Below are positions 42,621 through 42,683 of a DNA stretch of 42,683 bases, in pieces. The stretch's first letter is position 1; each line of letters opens with the position of its first letter. Origin of the DNA: Sterolibacterium sp. (GTDB lineage: Bacteria; Pseudomonadota; Gammaproteobacteria; Burkholderiales; Rhodocyclaceae). Position numbers and translations under genes: made by a program. The notes under the pieces are model-generated. The model ran no database searches. It saw only the letters and a list, made by a program, of their open reading frames with translations, and had not been told where the DNA came from. The DNA lies in assembly GCA_028713555.1 (NCBI GenBank), contig JAQTOA010000020.1:1-42683 (forward strand). Direction: 5' to 3'.

Positions 42621-42683
42621 ACCCTTTCGTCGTTTGGCGCTAGCGGGGACAAGTTCGATCTTGAGCGTACAGCCAACGGCGGC
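42585..42683 (-). CDS. C-terminal tail of a cassette ORF (5' end outside window)
   Basis: The minus frame enters from the right edge as AAVGCTLKIELVPASAKRRK, then GAQPSSQPDAAR and TAA at 42585-42587, inside the attC-like site. The PSSQPDAAR ending is encoded by the attC itself, a common situation for cassette genes. Only 32 residues are visible and no function can be named. Confidence 0.65.
   Translation of the reverse strand, partial: AAVGCTLKIELVPASAKRRKGAQPSSQPDAAR

Overview
The window is chromosomal DNA of a betaproteobacterium, most likely Rhodocyclales-like or a near relative. I infer this from the GC-rich coding sequence, from housekeeping gene orders common in that class (arsR, rhodanese, grxC, secB, SH3, gpsA; gpmA, envC-like, ctpA, moeB; pmbA, darP, mog) and from MSHA-type pilus genes. 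Genus assignment is not possible by eye.

Layout. 1-638: C-terminal end of a protein built on a perfect 24-bp/8-residue tandem repeat. 758-5597: mnmD and lysS, a PIN-domain toxin-antitoxin pair, a decayed transposase start and prfC. 5915-13748: an MSHA-like pilus/secretion cluster in the canonical order mshE, mshG, mshF, mshB, mshA (read on the minus strand). It is interrupted by a higBA module and a vapBC module whose toxin is frameshifted. Two paralogous four-helix membrane proteins, each an internal duplication, accompany the pilin genes. 13828-21559: trmL; the gpsA/secB/grxC/rhodanese/arsR operon; then gpmA, an envC-like gene, ctpA and moeB. 21638-25047: glyA, nrdR, ribD and a small membrane protein, with a very strong hairpin over the nrdR start. 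25331-28849: a TRAP transporter (dctQ, dctM, convergent dctP). 28953-34034: pmbA, darP, mog, an M17 aminopeptidase and thyA. 34036-37098: a large GGDEF-EAL protein. 37239-41573: an unusual cluster of a hot-dog thioesterase, a 956-residue protein fusing peptidoglycan-binding, GH19, papain-like and alpha/beta-hydrolase domains, and an exported metallo-beta-lactamase-fold hydrolase. 42039-42683: an integron cassette-like end, with an attC-like site, one complete cassette-type ORF and the tail of another that stops inside the attC.

How the parts connect. The pilus ATPase carries a c-di-GMP-binding MshEN domain, and the window also encodes a cyclase/phosphodiesterase with intact motifs. The ArsR regulator has a cysteine pair spaced as in persulfide sensors and sits upstream of a rhodanese and a glutaredoxin. 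Two genes (mnmD and the envC-like gene) appear to start at AUU. The strongest candidates for something undescribed are the four-domain hydrolase cluster and the duplicated-helix membrane protein family inside the pilus locus.
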